NCBI RefSeq assembly: GCF_000407545.1 | Contig: NZ_ASWH01000001.1 | Coordinates: 1,875,501-1,939,500, forward strand | DNA from: Enterococcus gilvus ATCC BAA-350 | GTDB lineage: Bacteria > Bacillota > Bacilli > Lactobacillales > Enterococcaceae | Direction of reading: 5' to 3' | Length of the DNA stretch: 64,000 bases | Part shown: piece by piece, positions 36,228 through 46,243 of the stretch | Layout: every line of letters starts with the position of its first letter | Numbering within the stretch: the first letter of the stretch is position 1 | The notes under the pieces: generated by a model | What the model was told of the DNA's origin: nothing | Seen by the model: only the letters and a program-made list of their open reading frames with translations | The model's database searches: none | Made by a program: the position numbers and the translations under genes

Positions 36228-36459
36228 ATTTGTCTTTTGAGAACAACCACTCTCTATTATTTTGTACCGTTGAAGACTTTGTTTCTGCGTAAAACTCTTT
36301 CTCCGAAGTATCTCTAACTTGAATAATACACATCAAGCTAACGCCGATAATTCCTCCAAAGAAAATTGTAATAGGCGATAATACTGATATTTTAGTCATT
36401 CTCCTTTGTGATGTAAGTTTGTTAGCTGTTAGACTTTCCATTTGCTGAAATGGAAACAT
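36166..36459 (-). CDS. Second DUF3789-like small protein
   Basis: The frame from ATG 36459 (GAGAGGTGAG upstream) contains one hydrophobic segment PITIFFGGIIGVSLMCIIQVRD, closely matching the DUF3789 pattern of the gene at 35679. A start at 36399 directly after AAAGGAGA is also possible. The tail (about 40 residues) runs antisense through the HTH gene and is unlike the family, so the 3' part may be a readthrough after decay. Confidence 0.4.
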   Translation of the reverse strand: MFPFQQMESLTANKLTSQRRMTKISVLSPITIFFGGIIGVSLMCIIQVRDTSEKEFYAETKSSTVQNNREWLFSKDKSTLSKLQSQQTNFYWHTQSV

Positions 36460-37009
36460 AGGACTCTCACCTCTCCGCAATTTACGCCGAGCTTTACAGA
36501 AGTATCATTATCATTCCAAGCGTCATCGCTTCTACGGTAGCGTGCCCGCAGATAATCATAACTTAATTCTCGCTCAGTTTTTTGAACTTCATGGCGTAAG
36601 CTTGATTGTCGCTCAACTTGGAATTAAACGTGTCTAACAGATTGTATTCAGTTTTCAAGGAACGATGTAGCTTTCGTATAGTAAATAAACATTTGGTTCA
36701 GAAAATGAAACCAACTTCTGATTTTTTCATTTGTTGTAAAATGTGGTAAGGTTGTACGACTACTAATTTTGGGAGGTTTGACTAGAAGGACGATATTGAA
36801 AATTATGCTCGTCAATTCAGATATGATATAGAAAAAACGAAAAGGAAAAATTAGTTTGAAAACGGAAGCTCATTCTATTCTCAGCAGACATAGAGAATTT
36901 TTGTGACTTTTTCTTAATATGGAGTAAAATGAGTTTGGAAAACTATAAAAAAATAAAGCAAGTTTCTACGAGCTGCTACTCGAAAAAACTTACTCTATTC
37001 TATTATGAT
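36460..37009. other. Noncoding region of the ICE left module
   Basis: About 550 bp with no convincing gene. On the minus strand it holds CCTTGAAAACTGAATA (about 36648-36663), a phrase often seen in leader or spacer regions of Gram-positive rRNA operons and mobile elements. A plus-strand ORF at 36929 is not convincing. It may hold the promoter of the HTH/xis region or decayed genes. Confidence 0.35.
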
Positions 37010-37231
37010 TTAATTCTTTGGTTGGTTTTTGTAATTGACATCAAACTGTCTCACTGCTTTAACAAATCGTTCAGCAAGCGTTTGATAGCAATCTTCATCA
37101 ATGAAGCCATAGTAATTTTTGGAAAGCTTAATTAGCATTCCTTGAAACTGTTCGAGCAGTTTTTCCATTGCTTCATTGTCACCATCCTTAGCTTTAGAAA
37201 TCAAAGGTAATAGATTTACATAGTTTTCCAT
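37010..37231 (-). CDS. Tn916 Orf8-like helix-turn-helix protein
   Basis: A 73-residue protein resembling the conjugative-transposon HTH family of Tn916 Orf8: LISKAKDGDNEAMEKLLEQF, then LIKLSKNYYGFIDEDCYQTL, i.e. the N-terminal region 2-like part of a sigma factor. It has GAGGAGA upstream and lies downstream of the orf7-like gene, as in Tn916. Orf7 and Orf8 regulate transfer genes there. Confidence 0.75.
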   Translation of the reverse strand: MENYVNLLPLISKAKDGDNEAMEKLLEQFQGMLIKLSKNYYGFIDEDCYQTLAERFVKAVRQFDVNYKNQPKN

Positions 37232-37296
37232 TCTTTCTCCTCTCTATGCTTATTTTGATTGAGCATAAGGAGGAGATCTATTTTTTGTTAAAGCTT

Positions 37297-37698
37297 TTAT
37301 GGAGCCATTTCGAAGTAAGTCTTCAGTTTTTTCATAATCTTTCTGCGCTGTTTTGATACAGCTTGGCTACTAATACCTAGTGTTTTGGCTATTGCAGGGT
37401 CTTTTTCTCCTTCAATAAATCTTTTATACACAATGTATTTTTCTCTATCCGTGAGCTTCGCGATAGAGTTGGATAAATCAACATCATTTACATATTCCTC
37501 TAAGTTGAAGGCATGATCTTCTGTTAATTGTTCCAAAAGCTGTTCGTTTTGATACTGCGCATTTTCGAGAAGAGTTTTATCATGAACAACAACAATTCCT
37601 TTTTTCTTTGAGGAGCGAATATAATTCATCTTTTCATTCAACATCGCTTGATAGATATATTTAATAAAACGGTAATTTATGCCTTTGTCATCAACCAT
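37297..37698 (-). CDS. Tn916 Orf7-like sigma-70 family regulator
   Basis: A 133-residue protein with a C-terminal sigma region 4 helix-turn-helix (LTDREKYIVYKRFIEGEKDP, then AKTLGISSQAVSKQRRKIMK). The start ATG 37698 is one base beyond the TGA of the upstream gene (TGATATG) with GGAGG 10 bp before, so translation is coupled. In Tn916 orf7 and orf8 raise transcription of the conjugation genes across the joined ends of the excised circle. Confidence 0.8.
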   Translation of the reverse strand: MVDDKGINYRFIKYIYQAMLNEKMNYIRSSKKKGIVVVHDKTLLENAQYQNEQLLEQLTEDHAFNLEEYVNDVDLSNSIAKLTDREKYIVYKRFIEGEKDPAIAKTLGISSQAVSKQRRKIMKKLKTYFEMAP

Positions 37699-37699
37699 A

Positions 37700-38161
37700 T
37701 CACTTTTGCCCTCCGTCATTATATTGCCAATAACCCCTTGAAACTTTTTCAATTTTAAAATCTTTGGATTGGCCCATACGAGGCAAAATGTTACTAACTA
37801 AATTTGAATACTTTAGATAAACTCCGTAATCACTAGATAAAATACTGATAATATCCTTATTGTTAACTGGTTCTGTTGAATTTCTAAGTATCTCAATAAT
37901 GTAGAAAGCTATTCTTTCAAACGGCATTTTTTTCGTTCGGTTAGAAACTATACTGAAAAAATCACTTTCTTTCTCACCCTGACTGTTTTCTACTTTTGAG
38001 TTTTCGGCAGTCTGATTTGGTGAGCTAACAGATGGCTTCTTTAGTTCATCCAAACGGTTTTTTAGGTCATAATATTGCCTACTTAATTCTCTTCTTTCAG
38101 CAATGATTTCTTTCATCAAGTTATAAATAATTTCTGTTTCTTCACATATGTTCAATTTCAT
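37700..38161 (-). CDS. ICE protein of unknown function with coiled coil and winged-helix-like end
   Basis: A 153-residue protein. Residues about 15-45 are charged and heptad-like (coiled coil), about 46-70 are Ser/Asn-rich linker, and the C-terminal 80 residues (IAFYIIEILRNSTEPVNNKD to IEKVSRGYWQYND) look like a winged helix. AAGGAGAT directly precedes ATG 38161. First gene of a three-gene string with the orf7- and orf8-like genes, so a regulator is likely; not a recognised family. Confidence 0.6.
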   Translation of the reverse strand: MKLNICEETEIIYNLMKEIIAERRELSRQYYDLKNRLDELKKPSVSSPNQTAENSKVENSQGEKESDFFSIVSNRTKKMPFERIAFYIIEILRNSTEPVNNKDIISILSSDYGVYLKYSNLVSNILPRMGQSKDFKIEKVSRGYWQYNDGGQK

Positions 38162-38232
38162 ATCTCCTTCCATAGTTTACCTTCATAAATAAGTAAACTT
38201 CGTAAAATAGAAATGAAACCAAAATACAAAAA

Positions 38233-38261
38233 AAAGTGACAATTCATCGAATCGCCACTTT
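38233..38261 (-). terminator. Terminator downstream of the kdgK fragment
   Basis: The stem AAAGTG../..CACTTT encloses a further partly paired stretch and reads on the minus strand into TTTTTTTT. It separates the cargo from the ICE regulatory genes. Confidence 0.65.
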
Positions 38262-38313
38262 AGAAGACATTAGAAAATTTTGAACAAATTACACAGTATA
38301 CACCTTTATTTGA

Positions 38314-38568
38314 TTAGCGCTTAATTTCTTTAGTCCCATTTTTCATTAATAGTTGGATTTCTTCAACTGAGAATTGATTGACGTCTCCATGAACTGTATG
38401 CTTCATTGCAGTTGCCAAGGTTGCAAAATCAATAATCGTCTGAGGTGACTCGTCTGATAAAAGTCCATGCAATACTCCTGAAGCAAAAGCATCACCGCCA
38501 CCAACTCGATCTACAATTGATGGAATATCAAAAGCAGGTGATTGATACAACTGTCCATTAATAAACAA
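38314..38568 (-). pseudogene. kdgK: 2-dehydro-3-deoxygluconokinase, C-terminal fragment
   Basis: Only the last 84-90 residues of a PfkB-family KdgK remain, including the ATP-site motif VDRVGGGDAFASGVLHGLL. The frame upstream continues a few codons (RHNEITGN) to an in-frame TAA near 38593, where homology ends and the tasA-like gene begins. It is clearly a different copy from the intact kdgK at 25479. A missing N-terminal two-thirds makes it non-functional. Confidence 0.88.
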
Positions 38569-38621
38569 GTTTCCTGTTATTTCGTTATGCCGTTAGAAGT
38601 ATACTCGTTGCTAATAATCGC

Positions 38622-39278
38622 TCATTTTCCACGATTTAACAATTCGTGCAATTTGTTCATCGCTTCCGAATTTGCAGTAGTTGCTTTACGAGCATTCAAT
38701 ACTTGCGAAGAAGGATCACTATATTCTCTCAGTTCTGACGCATCAATACCAAATTCTGTTTTGATTGCTCCATCTATTACTTGAGTAGCCTTGAGTTTTC
38801 CTGAAACTTTCACTTCTGCATTCATGTACTCATTCCCCATATTCTCACCATTAAAGTAAGTGTAACCGGAAACGTTGGCTTTCTCTGCCGGATCTAGCAA
38901 TACATAAACATTTCCTGAATTATCGTTATACCAATACCCTTCTCCACCGTTAGGTTTCAAACTAAATTGTACTGCTGTTTTATCAGCCTCTTGAAAATTT
39001 GACTCCCCCGAAAACTTAATCTGTGAAGTATTTTCAACTTTTACTATAGCTGCAATAGAACCAGTATTCTCTATATTTCCATCTTGTTCAACATCTAGTC
39101 CTGGCTCATAATTTATTGGATCTTCTAATTCATCAAAGGTTGCACTGATATTCAAATTTCCCATTGTAACCTTCTGAGTAACACTTTGAGATGCTGTCCA
39201 CCATGCGTAAGTCGTTCCAACTGTTACTAACAAAACTGCTAAACCTGCTAAAATCAATTTGATATTTTTGTTTTTCAT
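38622..39278 (-). CDS. TasA/camelysin-like secreted protein with SipW-type signal peptide
   Basis: A 218-residue protein. The N-terminus (NIKLILAGLAVLLVTVGTTYAWWTAS) is the SipW-cognate type of signal peptide with cleavage expected near TYA-WW. The rest is a beta-rich domain (VTMGNLNISATFDELEDP, NIENTGSIAAIVKVEN) as in TasA/CalY fibre proteins. Its start overlaps the sipW stop by 4 bp. In Bacillus such proteins form extracellular amyloid-like fibres; a similar role here is inferred. The C-terminus has no sorting signal. Confidence 0.8.
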   Translation of the reverse strand: MKNKNIKLILAGLAVLLVTVGTTYAWWTASQSVTQKVTMGNLNISATFDELEDPINYEPGLDVEQDGNIENTGSIAAIVKVENTSQIKFSGESNFQEADKTAVQFSLKPNGGEGYWYNDNSGNVYVLLDPAEKANVSGYTYFNGENMGNEYMNAEVKVSGKLKATQVIDGAIKTEFGIDASELREYSDPSSQVLNARKATTANSEAMNKLHELLNRGK

Positions 39279-39808
39279 CTTTTCACCTTTCTTATTCCAA
39301 TGCTTTTTGATTTTTTTTGCGAAGCAAAAAGTAAACGGATAAACTGCTCCAATAAAATTAAATCTAAAAAGGTTAAAACAGAAGCAATTCTCCCTGCTTG
39401 AGTCTGGATTATCAACAAAACACGTCCAACTTTTGGCAGAGAGAATAATACTTTTCCCTTAATCGCTTTTGGATCAACTAGATCACTATCTATAGCTGAA
39501 TTACTATCACCTTTAGTTTCAAATAAATACTCGTTTCCTCTCTTTTTGATATCAGTAATTCGGTGGCTAACTTCATCTTGATTTTTCTCAAAGGTGATTA
39601 TGTTACCAACCTTGAGATTACTAATTTTTCCCTTCTTTACAATGATCAAACTGTCTTGAGGAAAACTTTGTGCCATACTTCCCGACAGAACTGTTTTTAA
39701 CTGTAATGGAAAAGATTCTCCACCTAATTGAATCATAGTAAAGAAAGCAATCAAAAAAAGCATTACTCCAATGTAAATTATGGAAAGAAGCTTACTAAAA
39801 AGTTTCAT
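39275..39808 (-). CDS. sipW: SipW-type (ER-like) signal peptidase I
   Basis: A 177-residue membrane protease with an N-terminal helix, the catalytic serine in VLSGSMAQSFPQDSLI and the conserved EVSHRIT (His in place of the usual Lys) and GDSNSAID segments of the archaeal/ER-type signal peptidases, then a C-terminal helix. It would process the TasA-like protein encoded next. The ATG at 39808 is preferred; an in-frame GTG upstream overlaps the preceding gene. Confidence 0.88.
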   Translation of the reverse strand: MKLFSKLLSIIYIGVMLFLIAFFTMIQLGGESFPLQLKTVLSGSMAQSFPQDSLIIVKKGKISNLKVGNIITFEKNQDEVSHRITDIKKRGNEYLFETKGDSNSAIDSDLVDPKAIKGKVLFSLPKVGRVLLIIQTQAGRIASVLTFLDLILLEQFIRLLFASQKKSKSIGIRKVKR

Positions 39809-39812
39809 ATCC

Positions 39813-40151
39813 TCACTCTTTTTTCTGGTCACTAGAACTTACAGTAGAATCCACTATCATTTCTGAAAAGCTGCTTTCCTCAATACAATGGGGACTTTCC
39901 GTACTATGGTTTGCTGAAATTTCCTCAGAAGCAGAACTAGAATAATTCTCTTTTTTATCGGAGCCCTCAGTAGTTGATTGAGAAGCTCCTGCATTTTTGG
40001 TTTCTTCTTTTGAAGAATCATTACTACTAGTATACGTCCCTAAAGGGAAAGATACTTCATATACAAGATAACCAGCAGCCTCGCTAATTTGAGAAGTACC
40101 AAAAAATAATAAAATCAGCATAGTCACCAAGATATTTTTCATTTTCCCCAT
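39813..40151 (-). CDS. Secreted Ser-rich protein in the TapA position
   Basis: A 112-residue protein with a signal peptide (ILVTMLILLFFGTSQISEA) and then a short conserved stretch (AGYLVYEVSFPLGTYTSS), followed by a low-complexity Ser/Thr/Glu tail. AAGGAG lies 10 bp before ATG 40151. It precedes sipW and the tasA-like gene as tapA does in Bacillus, but I see no clear sequence match to TapA. Confidence 0.65.
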   Translation of the reverse strand: MGKMKNILVTMLILLFFGTSQISEAAGYLVYEVSFPLGTYTSSNDSSKEETKNAGASQSTTEGSDKKENYSSSASEEISANHSTESPHCIEESSFSEMIVDSTVSSSDQKKE

Positions 40152-40165
40152 TCAGTACACGCTCC

Positions 40166-42139
40166 TTATTTTGTTACTCTGACAGTGAAACTTTCCGTTT
40201 TTCCATTTATGCTTGAAGCAGTCACTTTAACAGTTCCTGCTTTTTTCGCAGTCAACGTGCCGTTACTATCTATCTGTACAATTCCTTCTTTATCGCAAGT
40301 ATAGGTTATCGTTTTATCTGTCGCCGTTTCTGGAAGTACTTGTGGTGATAGATTGATAGATTTATTTACTTTTAAGATATTTAAGCTATTTACATTGAGT
40401 TTAATACTGTCTACTTCTACAATTTCGGGTGCTTCAATTTCAACTAATTTCCAATCATCAGTTGTTCCCCAGGCTCCGGCGTCTGCTTTAACGCTCAATC
40501 CGACTTTAACAGTCGTCGGTTCGGTCAACGTAAATTCGACCTTTCCTTCCTTCCATTCTGATAGTCCAGTTAATTGCAATGGATTACTTTTTCCTAAAGT
40601 ATCTTCTCCGATGTTCACATAGGCGAAAATATCCTCGGAAGCTCCAGTCTCATCCCCTTGCACCGCAAGGGAAAAGCGATATGTTCCTGGCTGCAAGTCA
40701 ATACTTTGCTCTACCAAATAATCAACCGCCGTCTTATTCCAAAAATGAAGTGCATAGTTACCTGATTTGGGCGTATCGGCCTTTCTTGTGACATAGCTCT
40801 GTGAAATCGAATAATCACTTAAATCAGAATTTTCAAAACTTCCATTTTTTAAAAGACTCTCTTCTTTTGGTACCGTGCCTAGACCTTGATCTGCATATTT
40901 GAACACTTTCAGAGAGTCTAATGCTTTTCCGTTAAAATCAAACAATGCCTGATTATCCCATTCAGACCCTCCATAATTTGATTCATTCACTGCCGTGTCA
41001 TAGCCAATTGCTGCTGTTGATGCCCAACCAGAACCAAATTTTTCCCAAATAGGCATATTAACATCACGATCACTTGAACCAACAGGAGTCCAAGCTGGTT
41101 CCCAATAGAAGACTCCTAAAGCATTTTCTCCAGCTTTGACGGTAGCATCCATTACGTCCCGTAACGAATCAGCTTGACCTTGGACAGAAGCAGCATAGCC
41201 ACCAGTGGTAGTCTGAGAAACTGAATTTACAACGTTTTTCTGACCATCACCATCTTCCAATGTATATGCGTAGCTTGTTTCAGCAACCATCGTTTTCTTT
41301 CCATAAGTATCTGAAACGGTTTTTAATACATAAGTTAAGTTTTCCAAAGACCCATGCCAGAATGCGTAGTAGCTAGTAGCAAAAACATCATAATCGATAT
41401 TATTATTTTTCAAGTCTCTCGCATAATTCAAAATAGTGCTTGTCCGATCAGGGTTTGTAAAATGCAAAGCAATCAATATGTTTGGGTCCACTTCACGAAT
41501 TGCTCTTGAACCCGCTTTGAATAAATCATATCTGCCATTTCCCGACTCACCACATATTCCACTTCCAGTTGTTTCATTGCCAACTTGGACCATTCCAACA
41601 TCAACACCCGCAGCAATGATTTTTTCCAAGCTATTTTTAGTAAATGCATACAATGCATCCGCTTTTTCAGTTACAGAATATCCATTCCAAGCCTTTGGAA
41701 CTAATTGTCTACCTGGATCTGCCCAAAAATCAGAATAATGGAAATCAATCAAGACTTTCATCCCGGCAGATGTTGCTCGTTTTCCCATTTCTATCGCTTT
41801 ATCTACATCGCAATTACCTGCACCATATCCTTGGCCTTCTGCATTATAGGGGTCATTCCAAATACGAATTCGCGCATAGTTTACACCATTTTCACTAAGA
41901 ATTGTGAATAAATCCTCTTCTTGATTCGATTCATTGTAATACTTAACTCCACTTTGTTCTTGAGCAATTAAGGTTGAAATGTCTGCTCCCTTAATGAAAT
42001 CCTCCGGCATGTTGTCAACCTTTTCAATATAAAATTCGTCAGAATTTGCGTTGGCCTCCATCGTCTTCCCTAAACCTAAGATTAGTCCACAACTCAATGA
42101 TGACAATATAGCAACAGATAGTATTTTTTTTAATTTCAT
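40166..42139 (-). CDS. Secreted GH53 endo-beta-1,4-galactanase
   Basis: A 657-residue secreted enzyme. Signal peptide (about 1-32, ending MEANANS), GH53 catalytic domain (about 45-400; acid/base Glu in MVQVGNETTGSG, nucleophile Glu in MVAETSYAYTLEDGDG, plus RIRIWNDPYN), a galactose-binding/CBM61-like beta-sandwich (about 425-575) and a C-terminal Big2 immunoglobulin-like domain (VDSIKLNVNSLNILKVNKSI). It cleaves type I (arabino)galactan into galacto-oligosaccharides outside the cell. There is no LPXTG anchor. It lies just upstream of the tapA-sipW-tasA-like genes (15-bp gap), so it is cotranscribed with them. Confidence 0.9.
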   Translation of the reverse strand: MKLKKILSVAILSSLSCGLILGLGKTMEANANSDEFYIEKVDNMPEDFIKGADISTLIAQEQSGVKYYNESNQEEDLFTILSENGVNYARIRIWNDPYNAEGQGYGAGNCDVDKAIEMGKRATSAGMKVLIDFHYSDFWADPGRQLVPKAWNGYSVTEKADALYAFTKNSLEKIIAAGVDVGMVQVGNETTGSGICGESGNGRYDLFKAGSRAIREVDPNILIALHFTNPDRTSTILNYARDLKNNNIDYDVFATSYYAFWHGSLENLTYVLKTVSDTYGKKTMVAETSYAYTLEDGDGQKNVVNSVSQTTTGGYAASVQGQADSLRDVMDATVKAGENALGVFYWEPAWTPVGSSDRDVNMPIWEKFGSGWASTAAIGYDTAVNESNYGGSEWDNQALFDFNGKALDSLKVFKYADQGLGTVPKEESLLKNGSFENSDLSDYSISQSYVTRKADTPKSGNYALHFWNKTAVDYLVEQSIDLQPGTYRFSLAVQGDETGASEDIFAYVNIGEDTLGKSNPLQLTGLSEWKEGKVEFTLTEPTTVKVGLSVKADAGAWGTTDDWKLVEIEAPEIVEVDSIKLNVNSLNILKVNKSINLSPQVLPETATDKTITYTCDKEGIVQIDSNGTLTAKKAGTVKVTASSINGKTESFTVRVTK

Positions 42140-42286
42140 TAACTTAACTCCTTCTTTTTTAATTTGAAAACACGATCTACGACATTTCTATTATAGGCAC
42201 CACCACTTTAATTTTTTTATCCTCAAAAAGAACACCCGAAATTTAAATAGCAAAAAAAGATAGCGCTTACCATTGTGTTTAAGATA

Positions 42287-42314
42287 AAACGCTAGCTAAG
42301 TTGGCTAGCGCTTT
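42287..42314 (-). terminator. Terminator of the first lac PTS operon
   Basis: A stem built on CGCTAGC/GCTAGCG with a short loop reads on the minus strand into TTTTATCTT. It lies between the PTS gene and the galactanase gene; 42240-42280 contains a weak cre-like AAGCGCT. Confidence 0.7.
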
Positions 42315-42331
42315 ATTAATCTAAGCAAGCT

Positions 42332-44014
42332 CTAAAATTGCTTCAATACAAAATCAACTGCTCCTTTAGGATCACGTGTTAAATTGATATATTCTGCACC
42401 TTTAGTTGCAATTACTTTTATCCCTAATTTGTCTGCATCTTTACGGAGATCATCCAAATAGGAATTCACTTGAGGTGCTAGAACGATTAAATCAAAATTT
42501 TTCATCATATCATAATGAGAACCATAAGCTCCTGCTTTAGCAGAAAGATTAACACCTGTCTCTTTTGCGCCCTCTTCTAATGCATTAGCCAACATTGCAC
42601 TCGTTCCGGCACCAGCACAAAGTACTAAAACGCGCTTTCCTTCACCAACCGATGCTTTTGCTTCATCAACTATAACTGCCGCAGTTGCACCAACTTCTTG
42701 GATTTCTTCGACCAATTCTTCTTTTACTTCTTCTGCAGCAATGTTTTTTAACTCTTGTTCTACTAATTCAGAATCATAGGCCTTAACAAAAGGTAAATAA
42801 ATAATCGCATCGACAACAATCAATACTACCGCTAATACAATCGCCAACACACTAAACCCGGTTCCTAAAACCAAGCCAATCGGTGCGGGCGTCGCCCAAG
42901 GCAATACGGATATAAAGCTATTCATCCCCAAGACATCGACAAAAAGTTTGAATATCCATACGTTAGCGATTGGTGCTAATAAAAATGGAATTAGAAAGTA
43001 CGGATTCAAAATAATAGGAGTAGCAAATAGTAACGGTTCATTTACCGCAAACGAAACTGGAATAAATGAAGCTTTACCAACTGCTTTCAATTGTTTTGAT
43101 TTAGCGAACAACATGAACAGAAAAGGAACAACTAGTGTCGCTCCAGTACCACCCATCGTTCCAACAAAGTTTCCTAGACCAACTGTTAATACTTTTGAGG
43201 CTTGTGCACCGTTTTTAAATAATTCAAAGTTAGTTTCTACGTTCGCATAAATAATTGCAGCAATCGCTGGTTCAACAATCGATGGTCCATGAACACCAAC
43301 AAACCAGAACATTGCCATGGCTCCCCAAATGATTGCAATACCGACATATCCATCAGCAGCACCAAATAATGGCTGCAATAATTGAATTACACCTGCTGCA
43401 AATGATGTTCCAAAAAATTGACGAACTCCCGTATCAATCAAAACGGCAATAAATACTGCAATTGAAAAGGGGATAATATCTCTAAACATCTGTGTGATTG
43501 TTCCGGGAACTTCTTTTGGCATACGGATCGTCAAATCTCTTTTAACACAGAATTTATACACATTTACAGTAACAAACGCAGAAACGAAAGCTGCTAATAA
43601 TCCCTTTGTCCCTAAATAATCAGTAGCTATCCCACCATCAATTTGATCAGCTGCCATCATTACAAAACCACAAATTGACGCTAACATAACAGAAACTTCA
43701 TTAATCTGCTTACCTGAATCAGATAATTGACGGTTCATTGAATTAGCTAAACATCGAGCTGTTGTAGCAGCAACCAAAAGACCAACTAATCCCATTGAAT
43801 AACCATAAACTTTCCAAAGCCACGTCGAGAATGCCTCTGGTAACGTCACGTTAAATACTTCTGGAACAGCCGCAATCATAATAAAAATACTTGAAAATAG
43901 AATAGCTGGCATAGCAGTTAAAAAGCCATCGCGAATTGCCCCTAAATAAATATTACGTGAGATTTTTTCAAAAAACGGTTTTCCCTTCTCAATTTGCTTA
44001 ATAATCGTATTCAT
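42332..44014 (-). CDS. lacE: PTS lactose-type EIICB (first copy)
   Basis: A 560-residue fused permease: EIIC (about 1-440, FAVNEPLLFATPIILNPYF) and a C-terminal EIIB domain with phospho-cysteine in VLVLCAGAGTSAMLANAL. It imports and phosphorylates lactose-like beta-galactosides at C6 of galactose. The ATG at 44014 follows AGGAGGAG. Third gene of lacG-lacF-lacE. Next to the galactanase, its natural substrate may be galactobiose or longer galacto-oligosaccharides (inference). Confidence 0.92.
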   Translation of the reverse strand: MNTIIKQIEKGKPFFEKISRNIYLGAIRDGFLTAMPAILFSSIFIMIAAVPEVFNVTLPEAFSTWLWKVYGYSMGLVGLLVAATTARCLANSMNRQLSDSGKQINEVSVMLASICGFVMMAADQIDGGIATDYLGTKGLLAAFVSAFVTVNVYKFCVKRDLTIRMPKEVPGTITQMFRDIIPFSIAVFIAVLIDTGVRQFFGTSFAAGVIQLLQPLFGAADGYVGIAIIWGAMAMFWFVGVHGPSIVEPAIAAIIYANVETNFELFKNGAQASKVLTVGLGNFVGTMGGTGATLVVPFLFMLFAKSKQLKAVGKASFIPVSFAVNEPLLFATPIILNPYFLIPFLLAPIANVWIFKLFVDVLGMNSFISVLPWATPAPIGLVLGTGFSVLAIVLAVVLIVVDAIIYLPFVKAYDSELVEQELKNIAAEEVKEELVEEIQEVGATAAVIVDEAKASVGEGKRVLVLCAGAGTSAMLANALEEGAKETGVNLSAKAGAYGSHYDMMKNFDLIVLAPQVNSYLDDLRKDADKLGIKVIATKGAEYINLTRDPKGAVDFVLKQF

Positions 44015-44024
44015 TTTTCTCCTC

Positions 44025-44348
44025 CTATGCTTTAGCAAATTTTTCTTTGTACAATTCAACAAAATCATTGATAAGTTCTCTTAATAGAATCGTTGTCATT
44101 AAATGGTCTTGCCCATGAATAAAAGTTACGCCTACTTCCATTTCGTTCCCTGACGCTTCTTCAGCTAAACATTTCGTTTGTGAGTTATGCGCTAAGGTTA
44201 AATTTTCATCAGCATCCGCTAATAATCGTTCAACATTATCAAAATTACCTTTTCTCACTTCCTTCAACACTGTTAATAATGAACTTCTGGCATCTCCTGC
44301 ATAAGCAACAATTTCAAATCCTAATAATTGCAATTCTTTCCTATCCAT
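44025..44348 (-). CDS. lacF: PTS lactose-type EIIA (first copy)
   Basis: A 107-residue helical EIIA-Lac with the phospho-histidine in FIHGQDHLMTTILLRELI. It donates phosphate to the EIIB domain of the EIICB encoded 10 bp downstream. Confidence 0.92.
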   Translation of the reverse strand: MDRKELQLLGFEIVAYAGDARSSLLTVLKEVRKGNFDNVERLLADADENLTLAHNSQTKCLAEEASGNEMEVGVTFIHGQDHLMTTILLRELINDFVELYKEKFAKA

Positions 44349-44370
44349 TTCCTTGTCCTCCTAACTATTT

Positions 44371-46243
<1,873 letters not shown>

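Noticed and set aside
36929..37135. 68-codon plus-strand ORF
   Set aside because: Overlaps the orf8-like gene antisense, has no ribosome site and no recognisable features.
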